Shown in pieces: positions 36,051 through 47,835 of a stretch of DNA of 64,000 nt. Each line of letters begins with the position of its first letter. The stretch's first letter is position 1. Under the pieces are notes generated by a model. That model was given only the letters and a program-made list of their open reading frames with translations. It did no database searches and was not told the origin of the DNA. The stretch comes from Cyanophora paradoxa (lineage: Eukaryota > Glaucocystophyceae > Cyanophorales > Cyanophoraceae), in the NCBI GenBank assembly GCA_004431415.1, contig QPMI01000582.1, positions 62,001 through 126,000 on the forward strand. The letters are read 5' to 3'. Made by a program: the position numbers and the translations under genes.

Positions 36051-38168
36051 ATGGCGGAGGAGGGCGGCGACGGCCCGCACCCGCCCGGCGCCACCCCTGT
36101 GGCGGACGCGGACGACGGCGATGCAGCGGACGCGGAAGCGGTCCAGCTGCATCTGGCGCCCGCCTATTCCGCGCACGGTGCGGCCTCCGTCGCCCTTGAG
36201 GGGGCGTCCCTCACGAGCGCTAGGCCACGCGGTGCTGGAGTCGCTTCTGCCGACCGAGAAGGACCTGAGCGAGCACCGGCCCGTTCAGACGCGCGTACGT
36301 GTGCGCGCCCGCTCGCCTCCCGGCGCCGCGAGACGCGCGCGGCGCAGGAGGCCGGGAAGCGCATCACGGTCGTATCGGAGCGGGACGGCCTCGAGCGCGG
36401 GGTCCACCTGGAGGAGCTGCAGGCGGCAGTGCGGGGACGCTCGCGGGAGGATCCGCGCTGGCTCGACTTCGAGGCCCCCACGCACGAGGACATGCAGGCG
36501 CGCCGCTCGAGCTCGCCCGCCGCGCCGGCCCGACGCCCTCCCGCAGGTCGTCGAGCGCCTCTTCGGGCTGCACCCCGTCACCACCGAGGACTGCATACAG
36601 GGGGACACGACCGACAAGGCCCGCCCGCCCGCCGCACCCCGTCCGCGCGCGCCCGCAGCCGCCGGCACCCCGCCCGCTGAGCGCATCCCCGCCGGCGCAG
36701 ATCGAGTACTTCGACAAGTACATATTCATCACGTTCACGACGCTGGAGGCGGCGGGGACGCAGCGGCTGCCGCGCCCCGGGGAGCAGCCGCCCCGCCCCG
36801 GCAGCGCGCTCCTGCGCTGGGGCAGCAACCTCGTGCGGGGCGTCCGCAACTCGCTCGAGGCGCAGCGGCCGCCCAGCGCCGGCGCGAGCGGGGCCGAGGG
36901 GGCGGCGGGGCGGACCCGGGCCCGCCCTCGCCCCCGGGGAGGAGGAGGACGGGGAGGACGCGCCCGTCAACTTCGCGGTGCCCCCCGCCCCCGGCCCGCC
37001 CCGGGCCGCCTCTCCGCTCCCGCCTCACCCCTCCCCCCAGATGGTGCTCTTCCGCGACCTCCTCCTCACCTTCCACTACGCCCCCGTCCCTGCGTCGCCT
37101 CCGTCCGCCCCGCCCCGCCCCCGCCCCGCCCCGCCGCGAGCCGAGGGCCCCGCGCAGGTCGTCGAGCGCCTCCGCCGCTCGCGGCGGCCCGTGGCGCGCG
37201 GCGGCCTCCCGCCCGTCCACTGGGTCGCCTACGCGCTGCTCGACGCCGTCGTCGACCAGCTCGCCGCCCTCGTCGAGGACGTGCGCCCGCCCCGCCGGCC
37301 GTCCCGCCCTCTGCCCGCCCGCCTCGGACGCGGGGCCGTGTCCCGCGCAGGTGGCGGCGGAGGTGGCGGCGCTGGACGACCTCGTGGTGACGCTGGGCGA
37401 GGGGGACGAGTCGGAGCTGCTGAAGCGCATCGGGGTGGCGCGGCGGCGGGCGGCCCGCCTGCGGCGCCTCCTCCTCCGCAAGCGCGAGGCCCTCCGCTCC
37501 CTCGCCGAGCACGCCCCCGAGATCGGTGCCCCGCCCTCCACTCCCCTCCCCTCCCGCCTCCCACCCCCCGCCCTCCTCGTGACTCTGCGGCCAGCGGAGC
37601 GGGTGCCGGCGGGGACGCTGGTCTACCTCCGCGACGTCGCCGACCACGTCACCTCCGCCCTCCAGAAGGCCCCCGCGCCCCCCCGCCCCACAGGCGACCC
37701 GCCTGACCCCCTGCGCAGCTCGCGGCGGCGCGGGAGACGCTGGCGGCGATGCAGGCGAACTACCACGCCAAGCTGAGCGTCGACATCGCCCGCGCCTCGG
37801 CGCGCATGAACCGCATCCTCAAGGCCCGCCCCCCGCCCCCTGCGCGCCGGCCCGCCTGAGGTGCGGGGTGCGGGGCAGCTCTCGAGCCTGGTGGGGACGC
37901 TCTTCCTGTGGCACACCTTCGTCACCGGCGTCTTCGCCATGAACATCAACATCCCCGTGCGGCCCCCGCCCCCCCGCCCGCCCCGTGGCTAGGGCAGGCG
38001 CCCGCGCAGCCCCTCCCAGAGAGCGGGGCGGGACTGAGAGCGGGGGCGCAGCTGCAGACGAAGGGGGACGGGAGCGACACGCTGGGCCCCTTCTTCGGGA
38101 TCGTGGCGGAGATCGCGCTCTCGACGCTCGCCGGCCTCGCCGCCTTCCGCTACATGGGCTGGATGTGA
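36051..38168 (+). CDS. CorA/Alr1-type divalent-metal transporter, divergent paralog with AMN signature
   Basis: The ATG at 36,051 starts an acidic N-terminus (MAEEGGDGPHPPG). The domain order repeats that of the neighbour: RWLDFEAPTHEDMQ, VERLFGLHPVTTEDCIQGDT, IEYFDKYIFITF, VLFRDLLLTFHYAP, VHWVAYALLDAVVDQLAALVE and GEGDESELLKRIGVARRR. TM1 is SLVGTLFLWHTFVTGVFAM. Then comes NINIPV, and TM2 is GIVAEIALSTLAGLAAFRYMG with TGA at 38,166-38,168. A Ser/Gly/Arg-rich insertion follows the beta-strand EYFDKY region. About eight C-rich introns interrupt it. The GMN motif again reads AMN. Role: membrane divalent-cation transport by family; ion preference cannot be assumed. Confidence 0.9.
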
Positions 38169-39804
38169 CCCCCGGCCCCTCCTCCCCGCCCCTGCCAGAG
38201 ACCGGCCCGCCCGCCCCCTCCCCCTCCCCACCTCCCCCGCTCCCCCTCGCCGCCCCCCGAGCCCTCCCCAGCCTTTTCGCCCCCCAAGCCGGCTCGCGCT
38301 CCTTCCGCCTTCCGGCCGCTCGAGGCCGGCGCCGCGAGGCCCCCAGCCCCCCAGCCCCAAGCGTAGCCCCCCCCTTCCCCTCCCCGCCCCCTCACCCCTC
38401 CCCCCCTCCCCCGGGGGCCCAGCCCGGGCCCCCCAGCCCCCGGCCCCCCCAGGCGTTCCTATCCCGCCCCTTCTTCGCGCTTCATCCTTCTTTACCCATA
38501 CTCCCGCCCCCCACTGTACGGTGAATCGAGGTGCCACGGTGATACTGTGGCATCAAAATGCCACGCATGTGCCATTCAATGATTAGCTGTAGGGGCCCGG
38601 GGCCCGGGGCGAGCTCGAGACGAGACCGTCGGACTCCGGGACGTCGCGATCGACTTCGAGGCCCCTGAGGCCCTGAGGCCCCGACTCGCGGCGCGATTTC
38701 GAGTTCATCCTGCACTGCATACGGCAGCTGCGACTCCTCCCTGCGAGCTCGACGGGCATGGGGGGGGGACTCCGCGGGCCGAATCGAAGCTCACTGAGTC
38801 AAGCTTAGGTTCGGGACGGGCCCGTCGATGGCTCATGATCAGTCTCGAGCTGTAGCCGCGGGCTTAGCAATGGGCGCCGTAACAAATTTAAAGCCTTGGA
38901 GCATCGATATCCGGATCGATATCCTCAAGCTTAAGGGCATGTCATGATCAGATGCATATGCATGTGCCCACCATGGCATCATGGCATGCATATGATGCCG
39001 GCCACTGGCCGGGGCGCCGTATGCATATGCATGGGCCGGGCCATGCCATGATGGGGGCCGTAGCACTGCGGCAAAGACTTGGATCCGGAGTATATGTTTC
39101 AGTGTATCAGCATCTGGCCATGGATCCGATGATCCGATGATCCTCATGATCCGATGATCAATGGCATGCATATGGCATATAATGGCATGATCATGATGCC
39201 GAACTCACTGTACATGTCACCCGGGTGACCGTGGCACATCATGGCATGGTGAAAGTGTCAATCATATGCACTGCGGCATTGAAATTTGAGACGACGGTTG
39301 CCGCACTGTCATATACTATGATATGCATAGATGTAGAGTGCCACCGTGCCAGGGTTGGTTATTGCAATTGCCAGGTAGGCTTTAAATTTTGATGGGTGAT
39401 CATGATGGTCTTCGAATTCCACAGTCACCGAGCAAGCCGCTGGGCAGCTTCAATGGATTCGTGCACGTGGATCGTCGAACATGCAGCTTCATTGAACACA
39501 GAGACTCCGAGACAGAAAAAGGGTCGAGGAAGAGCGGAGAGCGGGAGATCGCGAGGGATGAGATGTCGGGAGCGGGACGCGCGGGGTCGCCATTTCGGGG
39601 ACGGGGGATGTGGCTGATCGAGAGGGGCATAGGTTGCCGAGGGCGGGCGGGGGAGAGAAGGGCGGAGGGGGAGGGGGGGGGGGGGGAGAGAGAGAGGCGC
39701 AGGTGGGGCGGCGCGGGGTACTGGTAGGGGCGGCGGGGTAGCGGGGAAAAAAGGAGGGAGACGGGGAGGGAAGCGGGGGTCGGGAAGAGGGCGGAGCCGG
39801 GCGG
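38169..39804. other. 1.6-kb intergenic region with palindrome-rich island
   Basis: The first 350 bp is a C-rich 3' flank. From about 38,560 to 39,400 the DNA is AT-richer and packed with short palindromes and words such as GATCATGAT, ATGCATATGCAT, CATGGCATCATGGCATGC and ATCCGATGATCCGATGATC. From 39,530 it is purine-rich, with a 14-nt G run at 39,673-39,686. No gene is supported. The palindromic part resembles the satellite DNA at the left end in style but not in sequence. Confidence 0.6.
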
Positions 39805-42800
39805 CTAGACGCCGGCGCTGCCGGCGGACTCGAGGGAGGCGCGGCGGTTGGCGGCGCCGCTGTCGCGGGAGTAGGAGGGGCGGCGGCCGTCCCGGGACTG
39901 AGTGGGGCGGAGGGCGTCGCTGGGGGCCGAGGAGAGGGTGTCGGCGAGGTCCTCCTCCTCGTCCCCCTCCTCCATCGTGCCGTGCAGGCGCCGCAGCTCG
40001 ACGACGGCGCGCCGGATGGAGACAACGAGGGCCACCCACGAGTACATCCGCTCCGCCGCCACCGACCCCTTCTCCCGCACCTGCGGGCCCCCCGGGGCGC
40101 GTGAGCTGCGGGGCGGGGCGGGGCGGGGCGGGGGTGGCGGGGGGCGGGGGACCTCCTCGGCGGTGAGGCCCTTCATCTCGGCGTCGACGCGGCGGAACTT
40201 GGCCTTCTTCTGCTTCACCGTCGGGTCGTACGCCGCGATCCTCGGCTTCAGCTCGTCGCTCACCAGCTGCCCGGCCCCCCCGCCCCGCGTCGGCCCGAGC
40301 GCGCGCGGGCGAGCGGCGGGGACGGCTGACCTGGCGGATCTTCTTCCAGTCGTCGACGTCGTGGGGCTTGAAGTCGAGGAGGTAGAAGAGGCCGCTCGGC
40401 CCCCATGTTCGCCTCCTCCACCATGAGGTACCCGAAGGCGCGGTTGCCGAGGTGGCCCCCCGTGACGGGCACGATCGTCTTGTCCGCCGCCTCCTCCCCC
40501 TTGGGGACCTTGTCCGTGAAGGCGAAGGCGACGGGGGCGTTGACGAGGCTCTTGAGGACGCCGATCGCCCCCTCGAGCACCAGCATGCTCCGCCGCCGCC
40601 GCTCGGCCCGCTCGTGCGCCGCCCCGAGGCCCTTGGCCATCGCCGCGAAGAAGTCGAGGTCCCAGGGGGTGAAGCCGGCCTTGCCGTGGTCCCCGCCCAG
40701 CCCGTCCATCGCCACCACCCCGATCACCTCCCCCTCCTTGTCCACCATCGGGAGGCACACGTAGGGCCCGTCCGCCCCGTCCGCCCCCGCCGGCCCCAGG
40801 TAGTGCACGGCCGGCTCGGCGCGCACGGAGGGGACGTGCATCGGCTGCGGGGCGGCGCCGGGCTTGACGGCCGCCGTCGCCTGCCAGGTGACCCCCGTGC
40901 CGGGGGGCACGACCTGCCCGACCAGCAGCGCGTCCTGCTCGGCCGGCCCCGCGGCGACGTACTGGAGGGCGCCGCCCTGCGCGGGGTCCACGATGGCGAC
41001 GTAGGCGGCGGTGGCGGTCGTGTGCGCGAGCAGCGCGTCGATGACGAGCTGGTGGAGGGGGTTCAGCTGCCCGTGGCCCTCGTTGTCCGCGATGTACGCC
41101 TCCAGCGCGCGCGCCGCCGCGTGCGTCGCGTCCTCCACCGCCGGCGCCAGCTGCTCCGCCAGCATCAGGATCATGTCCACCTCGCCCTCCCCGAAGGCCT
41201 CCCCGTCCTTGTACACGCTGACCGCCCCGACGCAGCCGCGGCCCTTGCCCGTGGCGTCCTTGAGGGGGACGGTCATGACGGCGCCGCGGGGCGGGCGGCC
41301 GAAGTAGGCGTTCTGCCCGGCCGCCTCGAGGTCGGGCACGAGCGTGTACTTCTCCCGCGCGATCGCGTCAAACTCCGAGGGCGGCGGCGCCGCCGCCTCC
41401 CCCTCGCCCTCCCCGGCCCCCGGCCGCCGCTGCGTCTGGCCGGCCTCCAGCCCCAGCAGCGCCTTGGCGCCCTCGTCCGCCGCGTACAGCCTGCGCCGCG
41501 CCCCGCCGGCCCGTGAGCAGGGCGGGGGCGGGTGGAGGGGCGGGGGAGGGGGCGGGGCGGGGGCGCCTGAGCTGGAAGGGGTGGTCCTGGAGGGGGACCC
41601 ACATGGCGCGCGCCGCCGGGCAGAAGGGCCGCACCACCTCCATGAACGCCGCGTACATCTGCCGCCCCGCCCCGCCCCCTCGACCCCGCCCCGCCCCGCC
41701 CCGGGGCGGGGGTCGGGGCGGGCGCGGACGGTGGCGGGGGCGGCCTTCTTCATGACGAGCTCCTTGACGGCCTGCACGGCGAGGGTGCGCGCCCCCTCGG
41801 CGTGCGCCGTCGCCAGCCCCGCCGCGCACAGCCCCAGCTGCTCCCCCAGCTGCTGCAGCCGCTGCACGTCCTCCGTCGCCAGCGCCGCCGGCGCCGCCGC
41901 CTGCTGCGTCGCGCTCGGGTGCGGCGAGACGGCCGGGAGCCGGCGGGGGCGCCGCCGGCCCCGCGGCGGCGGCCGAGGCGGGCCGGGCGAGGTTCTCCCC
42001 GCCCAGGACGCCGACGACGTCCTTGGAGCCCGGCACGCGGATGGGCGCCGCGAAGACGACCCCGCGGCGCCCGTCCGCCTCCTCCGCCTCCGCCTGCGCC
42101 GGCTTCCCCTGCGCGCCCGCCACGCCCCGTCAGCCCGCGCGAGCCGGTCGCCCCGGCGCGGCCCGCGCACGGTGTCGATGGCGGCGAAGAGCGGGGCGAG
42201 GCGGGTGGAGCCCGGGGGCTCGGCGCGGGCGACGCGGGTGCCGGGGACGTGGCGGCGTCGGCGGAGAAGACGCAGTCGAGGGCCTCCACGGGGGCGCCCT
42301 CCTCGCGGCCCGCCGGCGCCGCCTCGCAGAGGTACACGAAGCCGCCCGAGCCCTTCCCGATGCGCCGCGCCGCTTCCGTCGCCACGCTCCGCAGCTCCGC
42401 CAGCGCCGCCTCGTAGCTGCCGCCCCCCCCGTTGCGCCGGGGGCCGCGGGCCGGCGCGCGCGGGGCCGCACCTGTCGCCCGGCTTGAAGCGGGAGACGAT
42501 GGCCTGCAGCGTCTGCAGCGCCGTCTCTGCGTACCCCGCGTCAGCAGAGGCTCTGGCGAGGCGCGGCGCAGGAGCGGGGCGGCGGGGCGCGCCGACAGCC
42601 TTGATCTCGCGCTGGCGCCGCATGAACGCCTCGTCGCGCTCCCGCCGCGCCCGCTCCGCCTCCTCCTTCTCCCGCTTCCGCCGCTCCGCGAGATCGTGCC
42701 TGCGCGCCGGCGCGGGCACCCCGCCTGAGCGCCCCGCAGGCGCCGCCCCCGCCGGCATGCAGCGGCGCGCACTTCTCCTTGTCCTCGGCGGCCTTGCGGG

Positions 42801-43664
42801 CCTTCTCCTCTTCCTCGGCCTTGCGCTTCTCGGCCTCGGCCATCTGGCGCAGCTCCTCCTCGCGCCGCTCCCGCTCCTCCTCCTCCCTCTTCCGCTCCGC
42901 CTCCAGCCGCTCCTCCTCCTTGCGCCGCTCCTCCTCCTCGATGCGCAGCCGCTCCTGCCGCTCCTCCTCCGCCCGCCGCGCCAGCTCCTCCACCATCTTC
43001 TGCCGCGCCGCCCGCTCGGCTTCTTCCCGCACCCTTGCCTCCTGCGCCGGCGTCAGGCACCAGCCGGCACCCCCGGCGGGGCGGGCACGGGCGCGCCTCG
43101 GCGGCCCGCTCGTCGGCGGCCTGCTTCTCGGCCCAGGAGTGATACTTGGGCTTCGGGTTGTGCCGCATGAGGTACGCGGCTAGCCAGTGCAGAGGCTCGA
43201 AGTGTCGCTTGTCCATGTACGCGGGCGCCGACGCCGGCCGGTCCCGCTGCGGTACCTTCGACTTGATCATTCCGGGGTGGGCGCTCGTCGGACGCGCCCA
43301 GATCGGCGTCGGCTTGGCCCCTGCGGTCGGCACGATGCCCGCCCCATCCACCGTCTTCAGCAGCTGGGCTATCGCGGGCAGGAGCGTCGGGAATAGCTGC
43401 TGCTCCATGAAGGCAAGGGAGCCCGGTGGCAGGTCAGGATTCGCTGCTACAGCTGCAATCGCCGCTGCCGGAAGTGCCGCTGCCGGGGCCCAGCCAGTTA
43501 GAGTCGTTCGGGGAGCACGCGCAGGAGGGAAGGGACGCACCAAGAGCGGCCTGCACTTCGATAGCTTTTGCAGCTGAAGAGGGCCTAGAGCCCACCTGCA
43601 CGGGCGCCCCACCGCTGCTGGGCCGCGAGCTTGGGCCCGACGGCGGGCGACTGCCCGAGCTCAT
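39805..43664 (-). CDS. DPY-30/coiled-coil/multi-GAF protein, radial-spoke RSP2-like
   Basis: Flagellar radial spokes contain RSP2, which carries a DPY-30 dimerisation motif and a GAF domain. Here the N-terminal Ser/Pro-rich part (MSSGSRPPSGPSSRP) is followed by AFMEQQLFPTLLPAIAQLLK and PLHWLAAYLMRHNPKPKY, a DPY-30-type signature (about 43,420-43,150). A long Glu/Arg coiled coil (43,030-42,600) follows. Then come at least two to three GAF-like domains: VYLCEAAPAG...VVFAAPIRVPG, the segment RGAVMTVPLKDATGKGRGCVGAVSVY, and AYVAIVDP...VCLPMVDKEGEVIGVVAMD. The C-terminus is Ser/Arg-rich with the stop at 39,805-39,807. The first intron joins are uncertain. An adenylate-kinase- or NDK-linked DPY-30 protein is less likely because no kinase domain is present. 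Confidence 0.78.
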
Positions 43665-43839
43665 CCCGCTAGCTGCAACGCGCTTTGCTGGTCGACCACA
43701 AGGTCCCTGATTCGCACTGACTTCCCGTCCGGGGTTGTTCCGGGCCCTCCCGTTTTGCTCTCTAGCTAGCGCTGTACCCCTAGACACGGGGTGGGGTACA
43801 ACTCAAAGGCAGTTGCTCCGACTCATGTCCAAGCCGGCG

Positions 43840-43970
43840 CCGGCGAGCAGCAGCATACAAGTATGATACAACCCGACGAGCGGCGCGCAACACACGCGCA
43901 GCATACAAGTATGATACAACCCGACACGCGGCGCAACCCGACGAGCGGCGCGCAACACACGGCGGGCTGG
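43840..43970. repeat. Short tandem repeat upstream of the RSP2-like gene
   Basis: AGCATACAAGTATGATACAA followed by CCCGACGAGCGGCGCGCAACA occurs twice, about 47 bp apart. A third partial CAACCCGACGAGCGGCGCGC copy follows. It lies about 200 bp upstream of the RSP2-like start and could be promoter-associated. Confidence 0.75.
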
Positions 43971-44557
43971 GCGCCCCTCGTGGTCCAATCCCACGAACTG
44001 GAGCCCCAAAGTTGAGATCCGTCTAGCTTGTAGACGTTCTGTCTGCAGCCTGCATGTTTCTCGAAGTACAGACGGCAGCTGAGGTTTGCTCGAGGCGGTG
44101 ATTGCCGCACCATTGCATATTGGGTGCGCGCAGCATTGCGCGTCCGCTTCTCTCGCTGAGGCGGCCGACCCCGCGCCGTGCAGACTCGGGCAGACGTTTG
44201 CGACGCTTGGCGCCGAGAAGCTTGATCGAGAATTTCGAAGCTTGGCGGTCTACCTGAGGAACCACGCCTGCGATGGCCTCCGCCACCCAGAAGCCAACGT
44301 GGCTCGTGGAGAGTGCGCACGTTGCAGTTCCATCCGATGGCGCATGGCCAGGTTTGAGGCCCGGAGTTCGAGCTCGAGCTCGAGTCGCGCGCGGCCGTCG
44401 GCTGCGGCCGCGGCCGGCGCGCGCCGCGGCCCGGCCAGCTGCAGTCTACGTAGCCCTAGATCTAAATGGAAGCATCGATATGCAGGGCCGCTCTTTAGCT
44501 AATTGAAACGCACAGTGAAGTCTGATGAACTCATGATCAGTCGGCGCGCGCCCCGCA

Positions 44558-45294
44558 GTGAGCACGGAGGAGGAGCTCGTGGCGCACCTGAACGAGCCCG
44601 GGCTGAAGGTCGTCGAGGCGTACAGCTCCTGGTGCGGCCCCTGCCGCGCCACCGTCCAGGTCCGCCCCGCCTGCCGCCCCTCCCATGTGCACAGTGCTGG
44701 GCCAGCGCGCGCTGGCCCGCCGGCGCCCGAGCGGCGGCCGACGTGTACGCCCGGGGGCTCGCCGCGCGCAGGCGTTGAAGTCGGTGTTCTACGAGCTGGA
44801 GGCGGGCCCGCGGCTGGAGTTCCTGGTGGCGGACTCGAAGCTGGTGCGGCAGGTGCGGGAGGAGCCGGCGCTCGCCGCCTCCGCCCGCCCCACCTTCCTC
44901 TTCTTCCGCTCCCGCGCCCTCCTCGACGCCGTCCACGGCGTCGACATGGTCCGCCCCCGGCCCGCTTGGAATTGATATTTGGAGATTCGATTCGATGAGA
45001 TCTCGCTCACCCACTGACCGAGCCGCTCGTTGCTTCACGTGTGCAGCCCCTGCTGCGGCGGCTCTGCGGCGCCTACCTGCCCCGCGGCGAGGAGAAGGGC
45101 GTGCCCGCCCCGACACCGGAGGCCAGGCACCGCCTCATATGCGCACCCGCCTCATCCCCCTCGCTGGCCATGGAGCGTGAGCCGCTGGACGTGGATAGAA
45201 TTCACCGCCCTTTATGGCATCTTTTTCCGTCGTACATGTATACTTCTATAGCTAGCAATAGGACGCGGCGCCTAGGAAGTACTAATCAAGTCTA
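44558..45294 (+). CDS. Thioredoxin-fold protein of the axonemal (TXNDC3/6, dynein LC3/LC5) type
   Basis: The active site SSWCGPC follows VVEAY on strand beta-2, and the fold continues after a ~125-nt intron as LKSVFYELEA...LEFLVADS. The cis-proline strand is ARPTFLFFRSRALLDAVHGVD, and a short last exon begins LLRRLCGAYLP. Retention of WCGPC with the downstream (A/E)PTFLF(F/Y) pattern resembles thioredoxins attached to outer-arm dynein or to NDK-linked flagellar proteins. The start lies in or before 44,558, where an acceptor-like CCCCGCAG precedes the first codons. The ATG at 44,533 is one possibility. The C-terminal reading frame ends at 45,294. It neighbours the RSP2-like gene. Confidence 0.72.
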
Positions 45295-46010
45295 GGAGTA
45301 TATCACTGAGTCATGCGTGCACGCATGCGCATGCGCGCGCATGCGCCAGCGCCTGCAGCTGCAACTAGCCTAGTAGCCGTACGCGTCGACGTCGATGTCG
45401 ACGCCAAATTTGATCCGATGATCATGCGCAGGCTGATCATGAGGCCGGTACCGGTGTGAGAAGATTTAGTGTGGGAACTTGGAACAGAAGCTCGATCAAA
45501 CCCAACGCTCGGTGGAAGGGTGGCACAGGAGGACCCGGGAACAGTGGAACACCGGTTCGCGGGTACACGAAATCAGCCAACCAAGCGCTCGTCCTACGTT
45601 AGCATGGACCGATAGCGATGATTACAGCTTCCGAGAGACTGCAGCGTGCCCAGGTGCGCGTGCCCACACAAGCCGTCCAGTTCCCGAGTCTTGATGAGTA
45701 GACGCTGTGCGCTTAGCACCAGGAGGAGAAGGTGTGGCGGCAACTGGAATTAGCTCGTAAGGAGGTGGAGCGCACTTTCAAGGTCCGTGGCCGCCCTGGG
45801 TCGTGCCAGCGTTGTAAGGAGACAGCCCTTCAATGGGAGACTAGCGGGACACATCGCAGCATAGATCACTTGTTGCGTAGCACGGATCGCGTGTAGGTTG
45901 CCCGGGCGGGACGGGCCCGATCTGACACACGAGCAACGCAGGATGCAAAGGCCCCGGCACACCCGGCGCACCAGCCGCCGCAAGCGCACGCCAGCCAGCT
46001 CGCATCGCTC
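45295..46010. other. Intergenic region, no gene recognised
   Basis: Contains a GCATGCGCATGCGCGCGCATGC-type palindromic run near 45,325 and moderately AT-rich sequence. Short ORFs are present but none has a domain. A VGTWN-like phrase near 45,470 recalls LINE endonuclease starts but has no continuation. Confidence 0.4.
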
Positions 46011-47757
46011 ATGACCGTGTCCTCCGCACCGGTAGCCTCGGGCTCTGCCCCCGCCCCCAAGGCGTCAGATGTGTTCGCCATCGCGCGGAGCCGGGCGCCG
46101 GCGGAGGGCCACCGGCGGTCTCCCTTCAACAGGACGAACAGCGCGGGGAACGGGCGCACCTCGCCGGCCGAGCGCCCGCACGGGGACCACGCGGCGGCGG
46201 GCTACGGGTCCGACGAGGGCGGGCACGGCGCCGTCAGCGGGGGCGAGGGCCCCTCCCACGCCTTCTCCGGCGCCCGCTCCGCGTCTCCGCGCGTCACCGC
46301 GGGGCCGGCGCCGGGCCCCGATCAGTTTTCCTTTGTTTCCCGCGCCCCGATCGGGGCGCGCCTCCCGCGGCCGTCCTCCTCGAAGAACCTGCCGGCGCCG
46401 CCGCCGCGCGAGGCGGCGGGGTACGAGCACGAGGAGGGCCCCGGCCCGCCGCGGCAGCCCGCCTCGCGCACCCCCTCCTTCCGCGCCATCCGGGCCTCCC
46501 CCTCGCCCCCGAGTCGGGCCCGGGGCGCCCCCGACCCGGCGTCCCTGCTGCCGCCCAGGCGGGCCGCGGCGGCGGGAGGGGTCGGGGGCGACGACGCCGC
46601 CGGGCCGGGGGGCGGGCGGCGGGGCGGCCCCCGTCGGGGGCGGCGTCGGCGCGGATGACCCTCGTGGAGCGCATCGCCTCCCTCAAGGAGGCCGCCCTCG
46701 CCAACGCCGCCGCCGCCGCCCCGCCCTCCCTCCCCCTCCTCCTCCTCCTCCTCCCTCTCCTCCCCTCCCCGCCATCCCTCCTTCTCCGGCCCGGCGCCCT
46801 ACCCCGGCCTCCCCGCCCCGACCTCCCCGGCCCCTCCCCGCACTCCGCGCCCACCGCCGTCGCCGCGGCCGTCGCAGCGGCGGCGGCAGCAGCGGCGGCG
46901 GCGGCGGCAGCAGGGAGGGGCGGGGGGCGCGGGGCCCGGGGGCGGGAGAAGGACGAGGGGCGATCCGGGCGGCGATGCTGGAGGCGAGCCTGGAGCTGGA
47001 CCTCGCGGACAGCCTCGACCGCATCGCCCTCGAGGAGCTCCTCAAGTCCCGCGACCGCCGCCTCGCCGCCGCCCCGCGCCCCACCCCCGCCCCGGGCCGG
47101 GCCCGCCCCGGGCCACCCGCCCATCGCCCACCGCCCCGACCCCGCCGGCGAGCGCCCCGCCTCGCCGCTGCGGCCCTGGTCCCCGGGGGGCCGCGGAGCC
47201 GCCCCTCTCGCCCCGCCTCGGGGCCTGGGGCGACAGCGAGGTGGACCCGCTCGAGCCGGCGCCCCCGCCCCGCCCGCACGGAGCCGGCGCGGCCGCGGAG
47301 GGAGCCGGCGGGGCGCCCTACTCGGACGTGGCGAGCGCGGCGGCGGCGGCGGCGGCGGCGACCGCGGCGTCGGCGTCGGCGGCGGGCGGCAGGCGGAGGA
47401 GCGCGACCTGCGGGAGCGGAGGCGGGCCAAGAGGCGCCTCGGCAGCGCCCGCCTTCGCGCCCAGGCCGAGCGCGACGCCGCGCTCGGCTCCCCCGGCCGG
47501 GCCGAGGACGGCGCGGCGGCGGCGCAGGGCAGGGGAGGGCGCCGGCGCTGCCGCCCGTCCCCTCGCGGCGAAGCTCCGTCGCCTCGTCGGCGCGGAGCGC
47601 GGCGTCGGCAGCCAGCGCCCCCGCCCGCTCCCCGCACGGTCTCGGCGCCGCCCCGCGCTCCCCGCACGCCCCGCCCTCCCGGCCCCCGCCCCACGCCGTC
47701 GGCCCGCCCCGGCCGCGCCGCTCCGTCCGCCCCGGGCAGGGGGAGGAGGATGAGTAG
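46011..47757 (+). CDS. Hypothetical disordered Ser/Pro/Ala-rich protein
   Basis: I do not recognise this gene. The ATG at 46,011 opens a 215-codon frame rich in Ser, Pro, Gly and Arg, with no domain. Splicing through C-rich introns appears to add short conserved-looking helices (TLVERIASLKEAALANAA, ASLELDLADSLDRIALEELL, ERDLRERRRAKRRLGSARLR). The gene ends SVRPGQGEEDE with TAG at 47,755-47,757. The helical pieces suggest a coiled-coil or scaffold segment inside a mostly unstructured protein. It is divergent from nothing close and convergent with the pseudouridine synthase gene, about 80 bp away. Confidence 0.5.
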
Positions 47758-47835
47758 TGGTAGCTGCAGGGGGCGAGGCGCGTAGGGCGCGGAGGCGGCT
47801 CGCCGCTCGTCAGTTTTGCCTTCTCGAGCTTTGCT

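Noticed and set aside
43840-43970. CRISPR-like direct repeats
   Set aside because: The copies are adjacent without unique spacers, the context is eukaryotic, and no cas-like gene is present.
45455-45900. LINE-type endonuclease fragment (VGTWN-like start)
   Set aside because: Only a five-residue resemblance is seen. There is no downstream endonuclease or reverse-transcriptase motif.
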